From positions 124,001 to 188,000 of the forward strand of contig JAAVVG010000016.1 in NCBI GenBank assembly GCA_012976225.1: a stretch of DNA of 64,000 nucleotides, read 5' to 3'. Both the position numbers and the translations under genes were made by a program. The DNA comes from Golubevia sp. BC0850 (lineage: Eukaryota > Basidiomycota > Exobasidiomycetes > Golubeviales > Golubeviaceae). Positions 11,567 to 22,976 of this stretch are shown here, one piece after another. The stretch's first letter is position 1, and every line of letters begins with the position of its first letter. The notes beneath the pieces are model-generated. The model ran no database searches and had not been told where the DNA came from. It was given only the letters and a program-made list of their open reading frames with translations.

Positions 11567-12375
11567 CCTAGGAGGTCGAGAGTTGCGAGAGAGATGGGAA
11601 AGGAAGTGTCACACCCAAGCCTCGACCTCCATCTTGGACCGAGTCTATACTAACCTAATCGTTGCCATTCAGATCATGTATGCTCCTTCGCTAGTTTTGC
11701 ACCTCACCTTCACTCTCACAGGTAACAACCTCACATCTCCTGTGTCTTTGTACTTCTTCCCCTTGTGAATCAAATTAGTTTCATTGCAAAAGCAGCTCGT
11801 CCATCTCCTTAACTCTCTCAATCCTCCTTTCAGTCCTCTATCGATCCTTAGTCGCTTCCTCGCAGTCCACCCCGGGAGCTGGTCGTGACAGGAAGAGAGA
11901 TCAAGGAATTCAGAATGCAATCAAGCCGAGCTCGCCGATACCGAGCTGTCAAGTTCTTCAACCGCCTCAACATACTCTATGTACAATGAACAAAATCACG
12001 ATGTCAGAGAGAAAGGCAAAGTTGAGACGTTGAGAGTGACAGAGAAGGCCATAACCTATAACAACCAACACTCTTTCGTCCTTCCCATAGCAGCTCTGCT
12101 GGCTTCATTGGAATCGTAATCATTCGATTTCATTTGATATGAGAATCAGTGAAAAAAATTAATGTAAGTTTTAGAAAAGTCAAGAAAGACATCGAATCAA
12201 AGAAAGGACACACTTTTTGTTTCTCATTCTCCTTCTCCCCATCTATTTCAAATCCCATTCGCTATCGTTATCATCTCTTCAGTCATTGAGTTTGATTGAT
12301 TTTCTTTTGGTTCTTTCAGGATCTGGTTCGATTCTTCCTCTATCCCAAGATCTTGATTGCAGATTTGTTCGTCCT
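11567..12375. other. Intergenic, no gene seen
   Basis: Spacer between the upstream side of copy A and the 3' end of the EB1 gene. Short frames only. A promoter for copy A would be expected here but no clear motif was found. Confidence 0.4.
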
Positions 12376-13992
12376 TTAGAAAGTTTCTTCTTCGTCTAGT
12401 AGAGGCTGTGAAGACGAAGAGTAAAGTCGCCGAGTCAAAGATGAAGCCGTCAGCAATCAGGCACTCAGCTTTTGAGCGAAAAGGGAAAGAGAGAAGAAAG
12501 AAGGAAGAAGAAGAACTCACCTCATTCCCCTCCGGAACTTCAAACCCATCTTCAGTACTATAGAGAATAGCTTGAATCTGTCTCAAAACTTCACCTTCAC
12601 CGCCACCATTGACAGTATCTTCATCAGCATCTTCAGGAGCTGAATCTGCTAGCAATTGAAGACGTTCTTGAGCGATCATTTCGATGTCGCGTAACTGAAG
12701 GAGGGTGAGATTTGAGTTCAAAAAAATTGAAGAGGGAGCGAGGGGTGTGGTTTGAAGGAGATTCAGAAATGTAAAATTGAGAGTTAAATTGAATGAATCA
12801 AAGATTTGCAGAGGATAGAAAGGGAATAAGAGGTGCCCTTCGAAGGATTCGAAGGACTCCTTTCAAAGTCGAAACCTCAACTCACCTTCGTGAAATAGAA
12901 GTCCCTCTCCTTCTCCAAGCTATCAACGCTAACTTTCATTTCATCCATTTGAGCTGTTAGGGCATGAATAGTTTCATTAGGAACTCCAGCAGCTCCTCCA
13001 TTCCTTACAACTCTCGCAGGTCCACCTACAACGGCACCTCCTCTCCTGACGGCACCAGTAGAACCAGTTACAGATGATCTAGCAGCAGCTGGAGCTCGTG
13101 CGGCTGTAGTTCTAGCAGCACCAACAGTAGTTGCACCATGTAGAGGAGGAGGGTTTGCAGCTGCTCCAGAACGTCTACCTTCTGCGTCGTACTCTGTTCC
13201 AGGGAAATTTGCATCCCAGAACTTTTTGATCCATTGTCCGAATTCTAGATTGTCTTGCATTTTGCATTTTATTAGACGTTCAACTGGGATTGGCTGAGGA
13301 GAAGGGAGGAAGGGGAGGGAGAGAAGATTAGGAGATGGTTCTGAGGAAGAAGAGTGCAAAGCATAGAGCATAGAGCAGAGCATCTAGATTATGTCATCTT
13401 TGTTCAAAGGTTCGAGAAGACTTGTTCGAAGGTGGAAGTCGAAGAGAAGGTCTTGACTTCTTCTCATCCCCTCATGGCTAGCTTCCTATCTCTCTCTCTC
13501 ACTACGAGCCTTCCTCATCTCTCTCGCGTTTTCTCATTCCAACACATATATCTACTACTTCCAATATCATCTGACTTCCACTCAGCTCGTCTCCTCTGCA
13601 CTGCATCCTCATTCCAACTCTAATCTCGTTCTCCCTGTACTACTGACCTTATCGATTCGATTCCTCTTAAAAGCTTCCTGTAAGACCTTGAAGTTTGAAA
13701 TGTATTCATAGTCATGCTTAGCTGTGAAATTAACCTTTCCAAGTGGTACATTACCTGTTTGGGGAGAATGAAAGGTTGGCATTTCTCTAACTCTTGATCC
13801 ATGACTCTCACTTCTCTCGCTCAAGTTCCACTGCTAGTGACAGACTATAAAGGTCAACTTACCATAGATTGAATCGATGATATGACAATAGACGGCGCCA
13901 CTTCCACATTGTTCAACTTTTGTGTAATTGAGGTTTAGAAGTTCATTAATCCAAGAGATTAACTCAGTTCGCGAAACGTTGGCGACCGACAT
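12376..13992 (-). CDS. BIM1: EB1/Mal3/Bim1-type microtubule plus-end binding protein
   Basis: Binds growing microtubule plus ends and recruits partners. Five exons, 13992-13863, 13754-13648, 13293-12886, 12694-12521 and 12405-12376, give 282 aa, normal for EB1. The N-terminal calponin-homology domain shows [46 protein letters not shown] and the conserved [21 protein letters not shown] low-complexity Ala/Arg/Gly linker follows, then the coiled coil and EB-homology region ([47 protein letters not shown]). The last 30-nt exon, 12405-12376, encodes PLLDEEETF, an acidic-aromatic tail like the EEY/F motif that CAP-Gly proteins bind. It is easily missed because another frame is also open there. It sits between seven-helix copies A and B, with no functional link evident. 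Confidence 0.93.
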
Positions 13993-14462
13993 CGAGGAGC
14001 GATTTTGATCGTTGATTTGAGGATAAGTAGATCTGAGATAGCCTAAGAAGTTGGAGGAGGAGAAGCGTTTAAGCCAGAAAAGATTGGTTGGAGTTGGGAG
14101 CAAGCTTCGGAGAACACAACACTCGCTAAAGGAACGACTATCTCCCCCTAAAACTCACTTTCATTTACTTCAATTCACCAATCAAGCCTTTATATTTTTT
14201 GATCTATATCTTCAAGGAGAAGGCTCTGAGCGTCGGTGAGAAGAGTCAAGCCGTCTCCTTCTCCATTGAATCCTCCTTAATTCTACTCTCAATCGGCTCT
14301 CCTTTCTACTTACTCTCCCAGATTACTTGTTCCATCTTTCATCAGATTTGCATCAACTTAAACCGCAGGCTGGAATACCCAAACGGAAGAGAATCGCTTC
14401 GTACAGTCGTTTAATTCCTGCCGAGCTGCCTACAGATCTACGTTCTCCTCTTTCTCTGAAGG

Positions 14463-16057
14463 ATGAGCGAGATCAACGGAACCTTCTATTACTCCAATGG
14501 AGAGGTGACGCACTATTTAACCATTTCCTTTGCAGGTGCGTTGATCGTTTCAACGTGAGTAGCTTCGTGGAATCCAGCTTGGAGTGTGGAATGTTTCCCA
14601 TCTCCATTGTCCTTTCTTCTCCTCTCCCACGACAGAGTCGGTCTTATGTTGTTTGGAATTAACTGTCATCAAACACGTAACTATTTCAAATTTGTAGCTA
14701 AGGAAGATCCCATTCCGACGAGGATTTGGATTTTGGTAGTGATGGCTATTAACGCAGCTGCCACCTTCTATCAAGTGTACTACAATTGGATCTGCACTAT
14801 AGAATGGTTCAATCCATTGGTACATCCTAGTCAATCGGCTGGAAATACGGTAGTCTTGTATTCTGTGGTGATCATGTGAGTTCAATCATCAGAAAGGCAG
14901 AAGGTAGAATTGAATCTGTTCTCTCCGAACACGGCAACGACTCATCTCTTCCCCAAAACATCTCCAGGCTGGTCCAATCGTTTTGGCTAGTCTGCTTAAA
15001 TGCGATGTCACCGTCTGGGTCTCGATCTTTTCTTTGGATCACGGGTCTCACTGGCTTTGGAATCATCTCTTCATTTGGCTTCGCCCTTGCGGTGGCAATC
15101 GTGACTAGAATAAGACCCAATCCCAATGGTAGCTGGCCTACTCCAGAAATCAGTCAGTGAACAGTTCGGTGCTGGTAGGTTTCTTGGGGGCGAAGTTTCT
15201 TTGGAACCAAAGTCTTACATAGTCTTCTCTGGTCCCTTCAATCTCTTCTCACTCCATCGTTGGAACAATTTCAGACATTTATTTAGAAACATCGTTCGCT
15301 CTTGATGTGGCTACGAATCTCGCTCTGTTATCAGCCATTCTATTTCAACTCAGACGGATGAGAAGAGAATCAGTCCACATCAAGAAGGGGTTTTCGAGAT
15401 TGAGCTACGTGCTCTGCGGAGTAACAACGATCTCGATCGTGATTATAGCTGTAGAGGTGGTCATTGAGCTTCCTCGAGTGAGTACAACAAGAAAAAGAAG
15501 CGAATAATACAGATGCCTGTGATTCTAAAAACTTCTCTTACCTCTGCTTTGACACCACCAGACCCACACTAGTCTGTTTCCAAGCAGGGTTTTCAATCTT
15601 TCCTTCGCCCCTATCATCTCTCCCCTCTACGCCTTTGGAATGCTCTCTATTCTGAACGCAAGAGACGACTGGCACGGAGACGTTCTCAATTCTGAATCTC
15701 GTCAGACGAGGCGGACACAATTCACTTTCACAGAACAGTTCCCTTCGCTAATCGAAGACCAGAACTCCATCAATGTCGCGAGAAGCCGTGTTACTACCGA
15801 ACAGACTCAAGATTTTGGAAGTCGAGAGGAGGGCTTAGGGGAAGAAAGGGAGACACAATCTGATCTGAGAGAGCGTAAAACCCAACGACGAGCCGGTGGG
15901 ACAGGAGATGAGAGTGAGATGCAGTCGAGTGAATATGGTATTCAGAGTGAGTTTCATCAGGGTAGATTTGAGTTTGGAGGGGGGAGGCAAGCGCGGGACT
16001 TACTTCAGTAATTCACAACGGCCTTGTTTATCTCTCCCTCTTCTCGCAGCCATCTGA
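14463..16057 (+). CDS. Seven-helix membrane protein, DUF6534-like, copy B
   Basis: Intact paralogue, 370 aa, six exons: 14463-14554, 14636-14875, 14968-15152, 15275-15477, 15562-15946 and 16050-16057. Seven hydrophobic segments can be drawn, starting with FAGALIVSTVGLMLFGINC and ending with FAPIISPLYAFGMLSILNARDD, followed by a charged tail of about 80 residues rich in Arg, Glu, Gln and Thr (RETQSDLRERKTQRR) that ends SSEYGIQTI. The final exon supplies only T(part)-I-stop. DUF6534-type proteins are membrane proteins of unknown role common in basidiomycetes, and the LYxFGMLxxLNAR motif fits their last helix. Exon 5 is close in DNA sequence to copy A on the other strand, indicating recent duplication. 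The ATG was chosen because exon 1 is 92 nt in both copies B and C. Confidence 0.75.
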
Positions 16058-16847
16058 ATGATCGCATCTTCATTCTCAATCTTGCTTGATCCATCCAGCT
16101 GCTCAAATGACGCATTCTGCTTAATCCAACTCTTCCATCTCGAAAGTAGAATGCGAAGTCTCGCCAGCTTCCTCGAGTGAAACTTGATCTCTGTGGTCTA
16201 TCCATCTAGGCTGAGCTTTACAATTTCCACCTCCGAGCCAATCATTTGGTAGATTATGACCTCATTTCTCCACCAGACTTCATTTCAAATCTAGATCTCT
16301 TGATCTAACTCTCTTTCAATTGCGAGGCCCAATCTCTCATCTCCTTCGAAGCTTGAATAGCTCTTCCTCTTTCTCGTTAGCTGCTTCAAAAATCTAGACC
16401 ATCAATCAATGATCTTCTGAGAAGCCACTCGAGGTTCTCGCTTTCACTGTAGGCCCTCTCGATCCGAGAGAGCGTCAGAGATTTAGAGAGCCTGTGGCGA
16501 TTCACGTTCCGGCTATTCGAACAAGAACTTTCAGAAGGAAGTTGAAAAGTTTAAAAAAAGAGAAGCAAAGGACAAAGCGCAGAGATGCCCAGAGAAGAAC
16601 AGGTTTCGATTCAAAGCTCCGGTTTTCGGCGTTGGCGAGAATATAGAGCACTTCCTTGATCGGAGGTTCTTTCTTCTCACACATCACCATCCCTCTCGAG
16701 TAATCAAGGAACCATCAGAATCGAGAGCATTGACTTGCAAGGGATCCTTTGGCCTCCTCAGCTGGCTTCCAATGTCGCTCTCCACTAGGTCTCGTCTTTC
16801 TTCCAACCGGTCTTAAAATCTCGAGTTTGATATCAGCGTCTTCGACG
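16058..16847. repeat. Spacer between copies B and C, partly duplicated with the C-D spacer
   Basis: No gene seen. Around 16600-16650 the words AAAGCTCCGGT and AGAGCA recur in the same order as near 18880-18915 upstream of copy D, and the 3' flank (GTCTCGCCAGC, GAAACTTG) resembles that after copy C. The tandem duplication unit therefore includes flanking DNA as well as coding exons. Confidence 0.5.
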
Positions 16848-18421
16848 ATGTCCGATTACGATCCTAACTATGTATATCGACCTCCAGACATTGACATGTT
16901 TTTGGCAAGCTCGTTTTCGGTGTATTTGATGACCTCGATGTGAGTCCTGCAATAGTAGGCACCATCGAATCGTTTCTGACGCTGCCTCTCTCTCCTCTTC
17001 GGTCCCACAGGGTTGGTTGCATGATCTTCGGAATCAATTGCCACCAGATCCGCAATTACTTCAAGTTCGCGGCTAAGCTAGATCCCATTCTTACGAGAGT
17101 CTGGATTTCTGCTGTGATGGCATTCAACGCAGCTTTCACCTTCCATCAAATGTATGTCAATTGGACGTTCAGCGTGGATACGTTTAACGGAGTACCAGGC
17201 TTTAGAACCGGCACCTCAAATGGGGATGCAGTCGTCATGTGTGCAGTAGTGATCATGTGAGTTGAGAGCAATGATGAAGAGGGTCAGAAAGTGAGGGCCA
17301 CTAGCCACATCTTAACGAACCCTCCAATCTCCTCTCATTTACAAGGCTGGTACAGCTTTTCTGGTTAGTCTGCTTAAATGCAATGTCACAGTCTCGGTCT
17401 CCATCCTTCTTTTGGGTCACACGCCTTGTTGGCTTTGGAATCATCATCTCCTTCGGTTTAACCATTCCAGTCGGCGTCGTTTCTAGGATTAGACCTGACT
17501 TTGCTGGCGGCTGGCCTAATCTTGAAATCGGTGAGCAAGCTGCTTGACCCTTGGTGTTGTCGGGCTTCCTCGAGAGAGTACCCCTTTGACCTCACATAAT
17601 GTCTCTTTTCATCCTTATCCTCTGCGTCTTTCTGCGTTCTCGCTTCAATTCTTATAAGCCATCTACCTTCTGACAGCTCTATCACTTGATGTGATATTAA
17701 ATTCCATCCTTCTGTTGGGTATCCTGATTCGACTCAGGCAGATGAGAAGATTATCAATTCACGTCAAGAAATCTTTTTCCAGACTAAGTCATGTTCTTTA
17801 TGGGGTGGCTGCGATTTCAGCCTTAGCTCTCATAGTTGAGCTAACCTTTTCTGCACCTCGAGTGAGTCATGCAAAGTCTGAACCTGCCGTTGTCTACCTT
17901 CCTGACCGAAACGATTCTTCAATTGCCACCTCTTGTTTGACCGCAGAGCCATGGCGACTTGGTTTCGAGACTCAATCTGTCCTTTACACTCAGTCCTATC
18001 TTCTCTCTCATCTACTCTTTCGGTATGCTCTCCATTCTAAATGCCAGAGACGATTGGCATGGGGACGCTCTTACTTCTCAACAGACTCGACGGACGCAAG
18101 TCAAGTTCACAGAGCAATTCCCTTCTTTGATTGAAGGACCAAATTCTAGAGCTATTATTTCCAGGAGCCGGACAGATACTGAGCAGACTGGAGACTTTGG
18201 AAGTCGAGACCAGGAGTCAAGGGAGGATGGAGACGCGAGGGAAGTGAGAGAGACGCAGTCTGGGCTGAAAGAGCGTAAGAACCAAAGACGGTCGGAAGAG
18301 GGAAGTGAGGTCCAGACCAGCGAATATGGAATTCAGAGTGAGTACAGCAACACAGACCGGACTTCTGAAGGCAGACTGCGAGACTGAACTCACGCCCTTA
18401 CCTCTTCTCGCAGCCATCTAA
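16848..18421 (+). CDS. Seven-helix membrane protein, DUF6534-like, copy C
   Basis: Intact paralogue, 368 aa, with the same six-exon plan: 16848-16939, 17011-17256, 17346-17530, 17677-17861, 17947-18337 and 18414-18421. It begins MSDYDPNYVYRPPDIDMFL. Helices include MIFGINCHQIRNYFKFAAKLDP, VVMCAVVIMLVQLFWLVCLNAM and SPIFSLIYSFGMLSILNARDDW. The cytoplasmic-type tail (RETQSGLKERKNQRR, SEYGIQTI) is conserved. An in-frame ATG at 16749 would add 33 residues, but the copies support the start at 16848. The donor after exon 3 is GTGAGC. The two-residue last exon ends in TAA. No defect is visible. Function is unknown; the family label is by resemblance to DUF6534. Confidence 0.75.
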
Positions 18422-19124
18422 GTTATCGCACCTTCAACTCTCAACATCTCATTGTTGTTTATAGCCGAAAGCCTTCTTAAATATTTCAATTCGATCAGTA
18501 TTCCAAGTCCAATCTTCCAACTGGAGCGCTCAGGTCTCGCTGCCCCCCCCCCCTTTTTTCGAGAGAAACTTGTCTCTCTCGTTTCAGGTTTCTACCTCTG
18601 AATCTATCAATTGGTAGAATCTTGAGGGGTCCTTCTCCTCAGAATCCAGGACTGCCCTGGGAATTGACCGGCCTTTCTCTCTCTTGATTTTGAATGAGAA
18701 ATTGAAGACTAGCTCAAATTTTGTCCTCCTGCTCGAAGCCAAAAAGACGACCCTGCCCTCCCGGCCAGCCCTGTAACATGTTAGAACATTCGGCTCCTCT
18801 CAGAAGCTCCCTGAGGTTCTCTCTTTGGCAGTTGTGGTTTGCAGTGCAGCCTTCGGCATCCAACCTATACATTGTTTGATTGAAAGCTCCGGTGTCCTCG
18901 GGGAAGATGTAGAGCAAAGACTTTTGGATGGAAGCCCTTCTCGCCTTCTCCTTCTCTCACATCCTGCCATAGTCTACTACTCAGTCATTTGGTCTAGTTT
19001 CCAATAGAGATCGCTCTCACACCAATCACGAGTTGGAAGACCAGCACGGAAGAGTCAAGCAATCTATCTCTTATTCCTGCAATCTGCGGTCTACCATCAG
19101 TCTTTCTCTCGAGGATTCTCGAGC
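18422..19124. repeat. Spacer between copies C and D, partly duplicated
   Basis: No gene seen. It contains a long C run followed by T near 18541-18560 and segments matching the B-C spacer. The upstream part of copy D (AAAGCTCCGG near 18890) mirrors that of copy C. Confidence 0.5.
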
Positions 19125-20729
19125 ATGAGCGGGAGCAATGAAACCTCAGACTCTCTCGAGGTCAAACTGTACTCTGTTCAGGAGATAACTCGGATCATGC
19201 ATCGTGGGTTTGCGTTCTGCCTGCTCGTCTCAACGTGAGTATTTTGGCGAAGGGTATGTGAAAGATTGAACAATGAAACATTTCGTCTTGAGCCTTGCTT
19301 ACTTTTTCCTTTTCAGTGTTTCAGGATCAGCTTCATGATGTTGGGGATCAACTGCCACCAAACACCCAACTACCTAAAGTTCGTAGCTAAGGCGGATCCC
19401 ATTCCGACAAGGATTTGGCTTTCGGTCGTGATGGTTGCGAACGCAGCTTCCGTCTTTCATCAAGTCTACATCAATCGGGTCTACAGCCTGGGCTACTTTG
19501 ATATTGGATTCTCGATACTTGGTTCATCAATTGGGGATGGGGTAATCTTGTATTCGGTGGTCACAATGTGAGTTCTATGCAGTGGAAGAGCAGAAAAACC
19601 CCACAAATTCCAACATATTGCCTTATTTCATATCATTTCCCCTCTCACTTTCCATTGGAAGGTTGGTGCAGCTCTTCTGGCTAGGCTGTCTAAATGCCAT
19701 GAGGCCATCCCAGTCTCAGTTCTCCCTTTGGATCGTGCTCCCCATTGGCTTTGGAGTCGTCTGTTTACTCGGCTTAGCGATTGCGGTTGGGATCATTTCT
19801 GAAACAAGGTACAGCCCTTATGGCTCGTGGCTTACTCCCGAGATTGATAAGTGGGCAGATGCTGTTAAGTCTTTTTGACAAAGCCTTCATCACCTGATCT
19901 TATAAACTTTCCTCTTCTCTGTGCGTCTCGTCTTCTGATCGCTTCGGTCTCTTTCTCAGCTATCTATTTGGAGAGTATGTCGGCTCTGGACGTAACGATG
20001 AACCTCGCTCTCCTATCAGCCATTCTAATCCGACTTAGGCAGATGAGAAGAGAGTCAGTCCACATCAAGAAGAGCTTTTCGAGATTGAGCTACGTCCTTT
20101 GTGGAGCTACAGCAATCTCAATTCCCATCATGGTGTTGGAGGTGGCTTTCGAAATTCCCACAGCGAGTCATTGGAAAGGCTTCGAGGCTTACCCCCTGTC
20201 TCTCACCTCAGCTTTCTCCACCCAGGCCAGTTTAAACTCACCTTTAGGCGGCTCGTGGAGTGTCACGTTCAGTCCCATAGTTTCTCCTCTCTACGCTTTT
20301 GGGATGCTCCCCGTTCTGAACGCGAGAGACGACTGGCATAGAGTCAATCTCACCTCTGGCTCTCATCAGACCCGAAGGACGCAATTTACGTTCACAGATC
20401 AATTTCCTTCTTTGATCGAAGAGCGTAACTCAAGGTCAACTGTAGCCAGAAGTCGAACTGCTACTGAACAGACCACAGAAGATCGAGAAAGAGGGTTGGA
20501 TGAAAGGGAGACTCAGTCCGACTTGAGGGAGCGTCAGAACCAAAGGCGAACGAGTGAAGGAGGAGAGAATAGTGAGGTTCAATCGAGCGAATATGGTATT
20601 CAGGGTGAGTAAAGCAGCCTCTGCCACATTGCCATCCAAACTCGACAACCGAAACAGTCGGATTCAGACTCAACAGCTGAACTTACTATATTCACTTTGC
20701 CTTCCCCATCTCTTCTCGCAGCGGTGTGA
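19125..20729 (+). CDS. Seven-helix membrane protein, DUF6534-like, copy D (two altered splice donors)
   Basis: Fourth copy. Exons by alignment: 19125-19234, 19325-19567, 19662-19846, 19960-20162, 20226-20604 and 20722-20729, about 375 aa. Helix blocks are kept (FMMLGINCHQTPNYLKFVAKADP, LFWLGCLNAM, SPIVSPLYAFGMLPVLNARDDW) and the tail ends SSEYGIQ then A-V-stop. Two donors differ from the other copies. After exon 3 the intron starts ATAAGT instead of GTNAGT. After exon 4 it starts GCGAGT. The 63-nt exon 4-5 intron is stop-free and in frame, so retention would add 21 residues. The AT donor has no in-phase GT replacement nearby, and unspliced reading stops at 19876. The gene may be failing, or may use rare AT-AG and GC-AG splicing. 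Confidence 0.6.
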
Positions 20730-20845
20730 ATAATGTGAGTGAACTTGATAACTTTGTACTTTTGCTATCGGGAATTTGGCTCAATCTTCTCCGGAATTGC
20801 AATGGTCGGCGTGACAAGTCCACAACAGTAGATTCCTCGACTGAT

Positions 20846-21667
20846 TCAATCTATTTCATAGTCACTCGTAACCGATTCTAGATTGGGACAGTGAGGATTG
20901 GTGGCGTACATAGAGGCAGTCAAATGAGAGTAAACTAAAGAGGAGAAGCAGATCACCAATGGACGAAAGCAGTTGAAGAGCCTACTCAAACTTGCGAACA
21001 GTCTCGAAAGCATCATCAATCCAATGTAAAAGAAAGAAAGATACTCTCCCTTGCTTTCTGTTTCTTGCCACTTGTAAGGTCGAGGTGTAAGGCAAAGCAA
21101 TCCACCCACGATGAAAGAGAGTGCGCCGAAGAAGACAGCTGGTTCCAGAATCTTTCTTATAGGCGACCCAACCCTTGTAAGACAAAGAGCTGAAGAACCT
21201 TCGGAAAACAAGGGTAACCCGGTAGCGAAGAAAAAGGCCGCGAGATCTGAAGCTTTCGTCAAGGGAAGTGAAGAAGCGTAAAGAATAGCTACTGAATGGA
21301 TTAAACCGTAAGAACTTGCCGTCGACCAGGAGTTGAGCTCTGAATACAAATCTGAGAAGAAGGGGAAAAGGGAATCAGTGTACATACGGAGGATTGAAAA
21401 GGCTGATGAGACGGTGAAGCTCACGATGAGGGTTCAACTGAAGAACGTGAGCACCGAAAGCCCTACAGAAGTGAGGGTCGAGATCGAGGGCAACCGAGTG
21501 CGCTTTGGTCAGAATGAAAGACAATTAAAAGAAAAAAGAAGCTGTTACTTCTCTTGCCTCAGTACTCACCCAAGTCCCACTGACAGAGTACCGGCACCGC
21601 AAGCAAAGTTGCGAACAAAGTCTCTTGGAGATGCTCGGTTGGAGGGAGTGGGCGCCGCTGATGCCAT
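20846..21667 (-). CDS. DUF423/TMEM256-like small membrane protein, copy 1
   Basis: Three exons, 21667-21570, 21462-21425 and 21339-20846, give 209 aa. The DUF423 signature is clear: GAFGAH in the short second exon, then LNSWSTASSYGLIHSVAILYASSL, a third helix FFFATGLPLFSEGSSALCL and FGALSFIVGGLL. Members are four-helix membrane proteins of unknown role, usually 110-145 aa. This copy has about 80 extra C-terminal residues with another hydrophobic stretch (SRLFASLSRLFNCFRPLVICF), either a true extension or read-through after loss of the original stop. It faces seven-helix copy D tail to tail, and the same convergent pairing recurs at 33.7-36.6 kb. Confidence 0.85.
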
Positions 21668-21944
21668 GTTTGAGAGATTCGGAAGAGCTTCTAAGAATGT
21701 AAAGTGTAATAGAAAGAGGAAAAGGGGATCTTGCTTTGCCCCTAGGAAGGGTGGCCTGTGCGAGGCTTGGACCTCGTGGCGACATCTCGACTCATCCTCT
21801 GGTCCATCCTTTCTATGTATTGTACCTTCTTCTCATCGGGCTTCGACGAACTAGGATCGGCTTTGAAGCAAGTAAGAAGTACCACGACCTCAAGCATAGC
21901 CTAGACCTTCCCTCAAGTTAGCTAGCTAAATCCTACTTCCAGCG

Positions 21945-22455
21945 ATGCGTCTTGCCAACCTGAGTCTTCTCGTGGCTCTGTGCCTCTTCCAAGCACTCCA
22001 TTCGACAGCAAAACCTACTCCTAGTGATTTCAACAAGATCCAAGACACCTTCGAAAGAATGCGCGCATGGGAAATGCTGACCGCCTCGCAAGACGAAGAC
22101 AAGAAGTGCGGTGAACTAGAAGCAGATGTCAAACTTATGATTTGTGGCCCTCGTCCTCAAGACGAATGGGAAGTCGCAGCCATACTAGGAAATCACAGAA
22201 GAGAGCACAAAGCGTATTTCGATAGCAACGGTCAGACTGGGTCGAAGATTCCGGAGAAGAGAGTTGAGCAAGGTGAGTTTCTGCGCCTTGATACTGGTAG
22301 GCCTTCCTGTTCCAACTTGTAGAGATGTATCAGCTCATCGGTTCACACAATTTGATATTGATAGGTAGTTCTCATCCTTTGTCCTCTCCCCAGCCACAAG
22401 CTCCACCCTTGTCGAGGCTCTCCGCAGATTGCCTTTCTTCCACTTCTTCCTATAA
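21945..22455 (+). CDS. Small secreted protein of unknown function
   Basis: Two exons, 21945-22272 and 22394-22455, give 129 aa. The start MRLANLSLLVALCLFQALHS is a typical signal peptide (basic, hydrophobic core, small residues before AKPTP). The mature part is hydrophilic and charged (FNKIQDTFERMRAWEMLTASQDEDKKC, LMICGPRPQDEWEVAAILG) with two cysteines that could form one bond, and ends ALRRLPFFHFFL. The GTGAGT donor at 22273 and CAG acceptor at 22391-22393 join in frame. Without splicing the frame runs only a little further to a stop near 22322. I do not recognise the family. It resembles the short secreted proteins common in plant- or fungus-associated fungi, without evidence of a role. 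Confidence 0.6.
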
Positions 22456-22976
22456 GTTGCCTTATTCAGGAATCTGTCCAATTGTTTATTGTATCCTTTT
22501 TGTTCAGTTCTTATTGTTGTTCTCGACATTCGATCTACGCCGTTGTGCTCACCTCTGTATGCAACCAACCTCTTGGAGGACTCTCCCGTCTACTTCTTCC
22601 CGTCTCCGTCTCCCTCTCTCACTGAGCTGAGTTGGCATTTTCCAAATTTTCAAGAGTCCTCGTGATACGAATCAGATGATCAGATCTGGTCATGGGTCGA
22701 CTCGAAATTTAGATATTCAGAGCCAAATCCAAACGGCGAAGGAGCGATGGAGCTCCTTCCTTCCTCTTTCCAACACCTATAATCCTTCTTCCCTTTTCCC
22801 TTCCTCTTTTCTTCATCCTTACCATACTCACATTCAAGAAGGAAACTCCAGGTTAAGAAAGCGTCTCTCCTTTACTCAGGAATCCAGCTTTGCAACCGAG
22901 TCTTCCAATTCAAGAAAGTTTCTTCTCTCCTTCTTTTGAACCCTTCAAAACATTTTACCTCTCTTGATCCTGCATC

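Noticed and set aside
18541-18560. Long C run followed by T run
   Set aside because: A simple homopolymer in a spacer; possibly a sequencing-sensitive site but not a feature.
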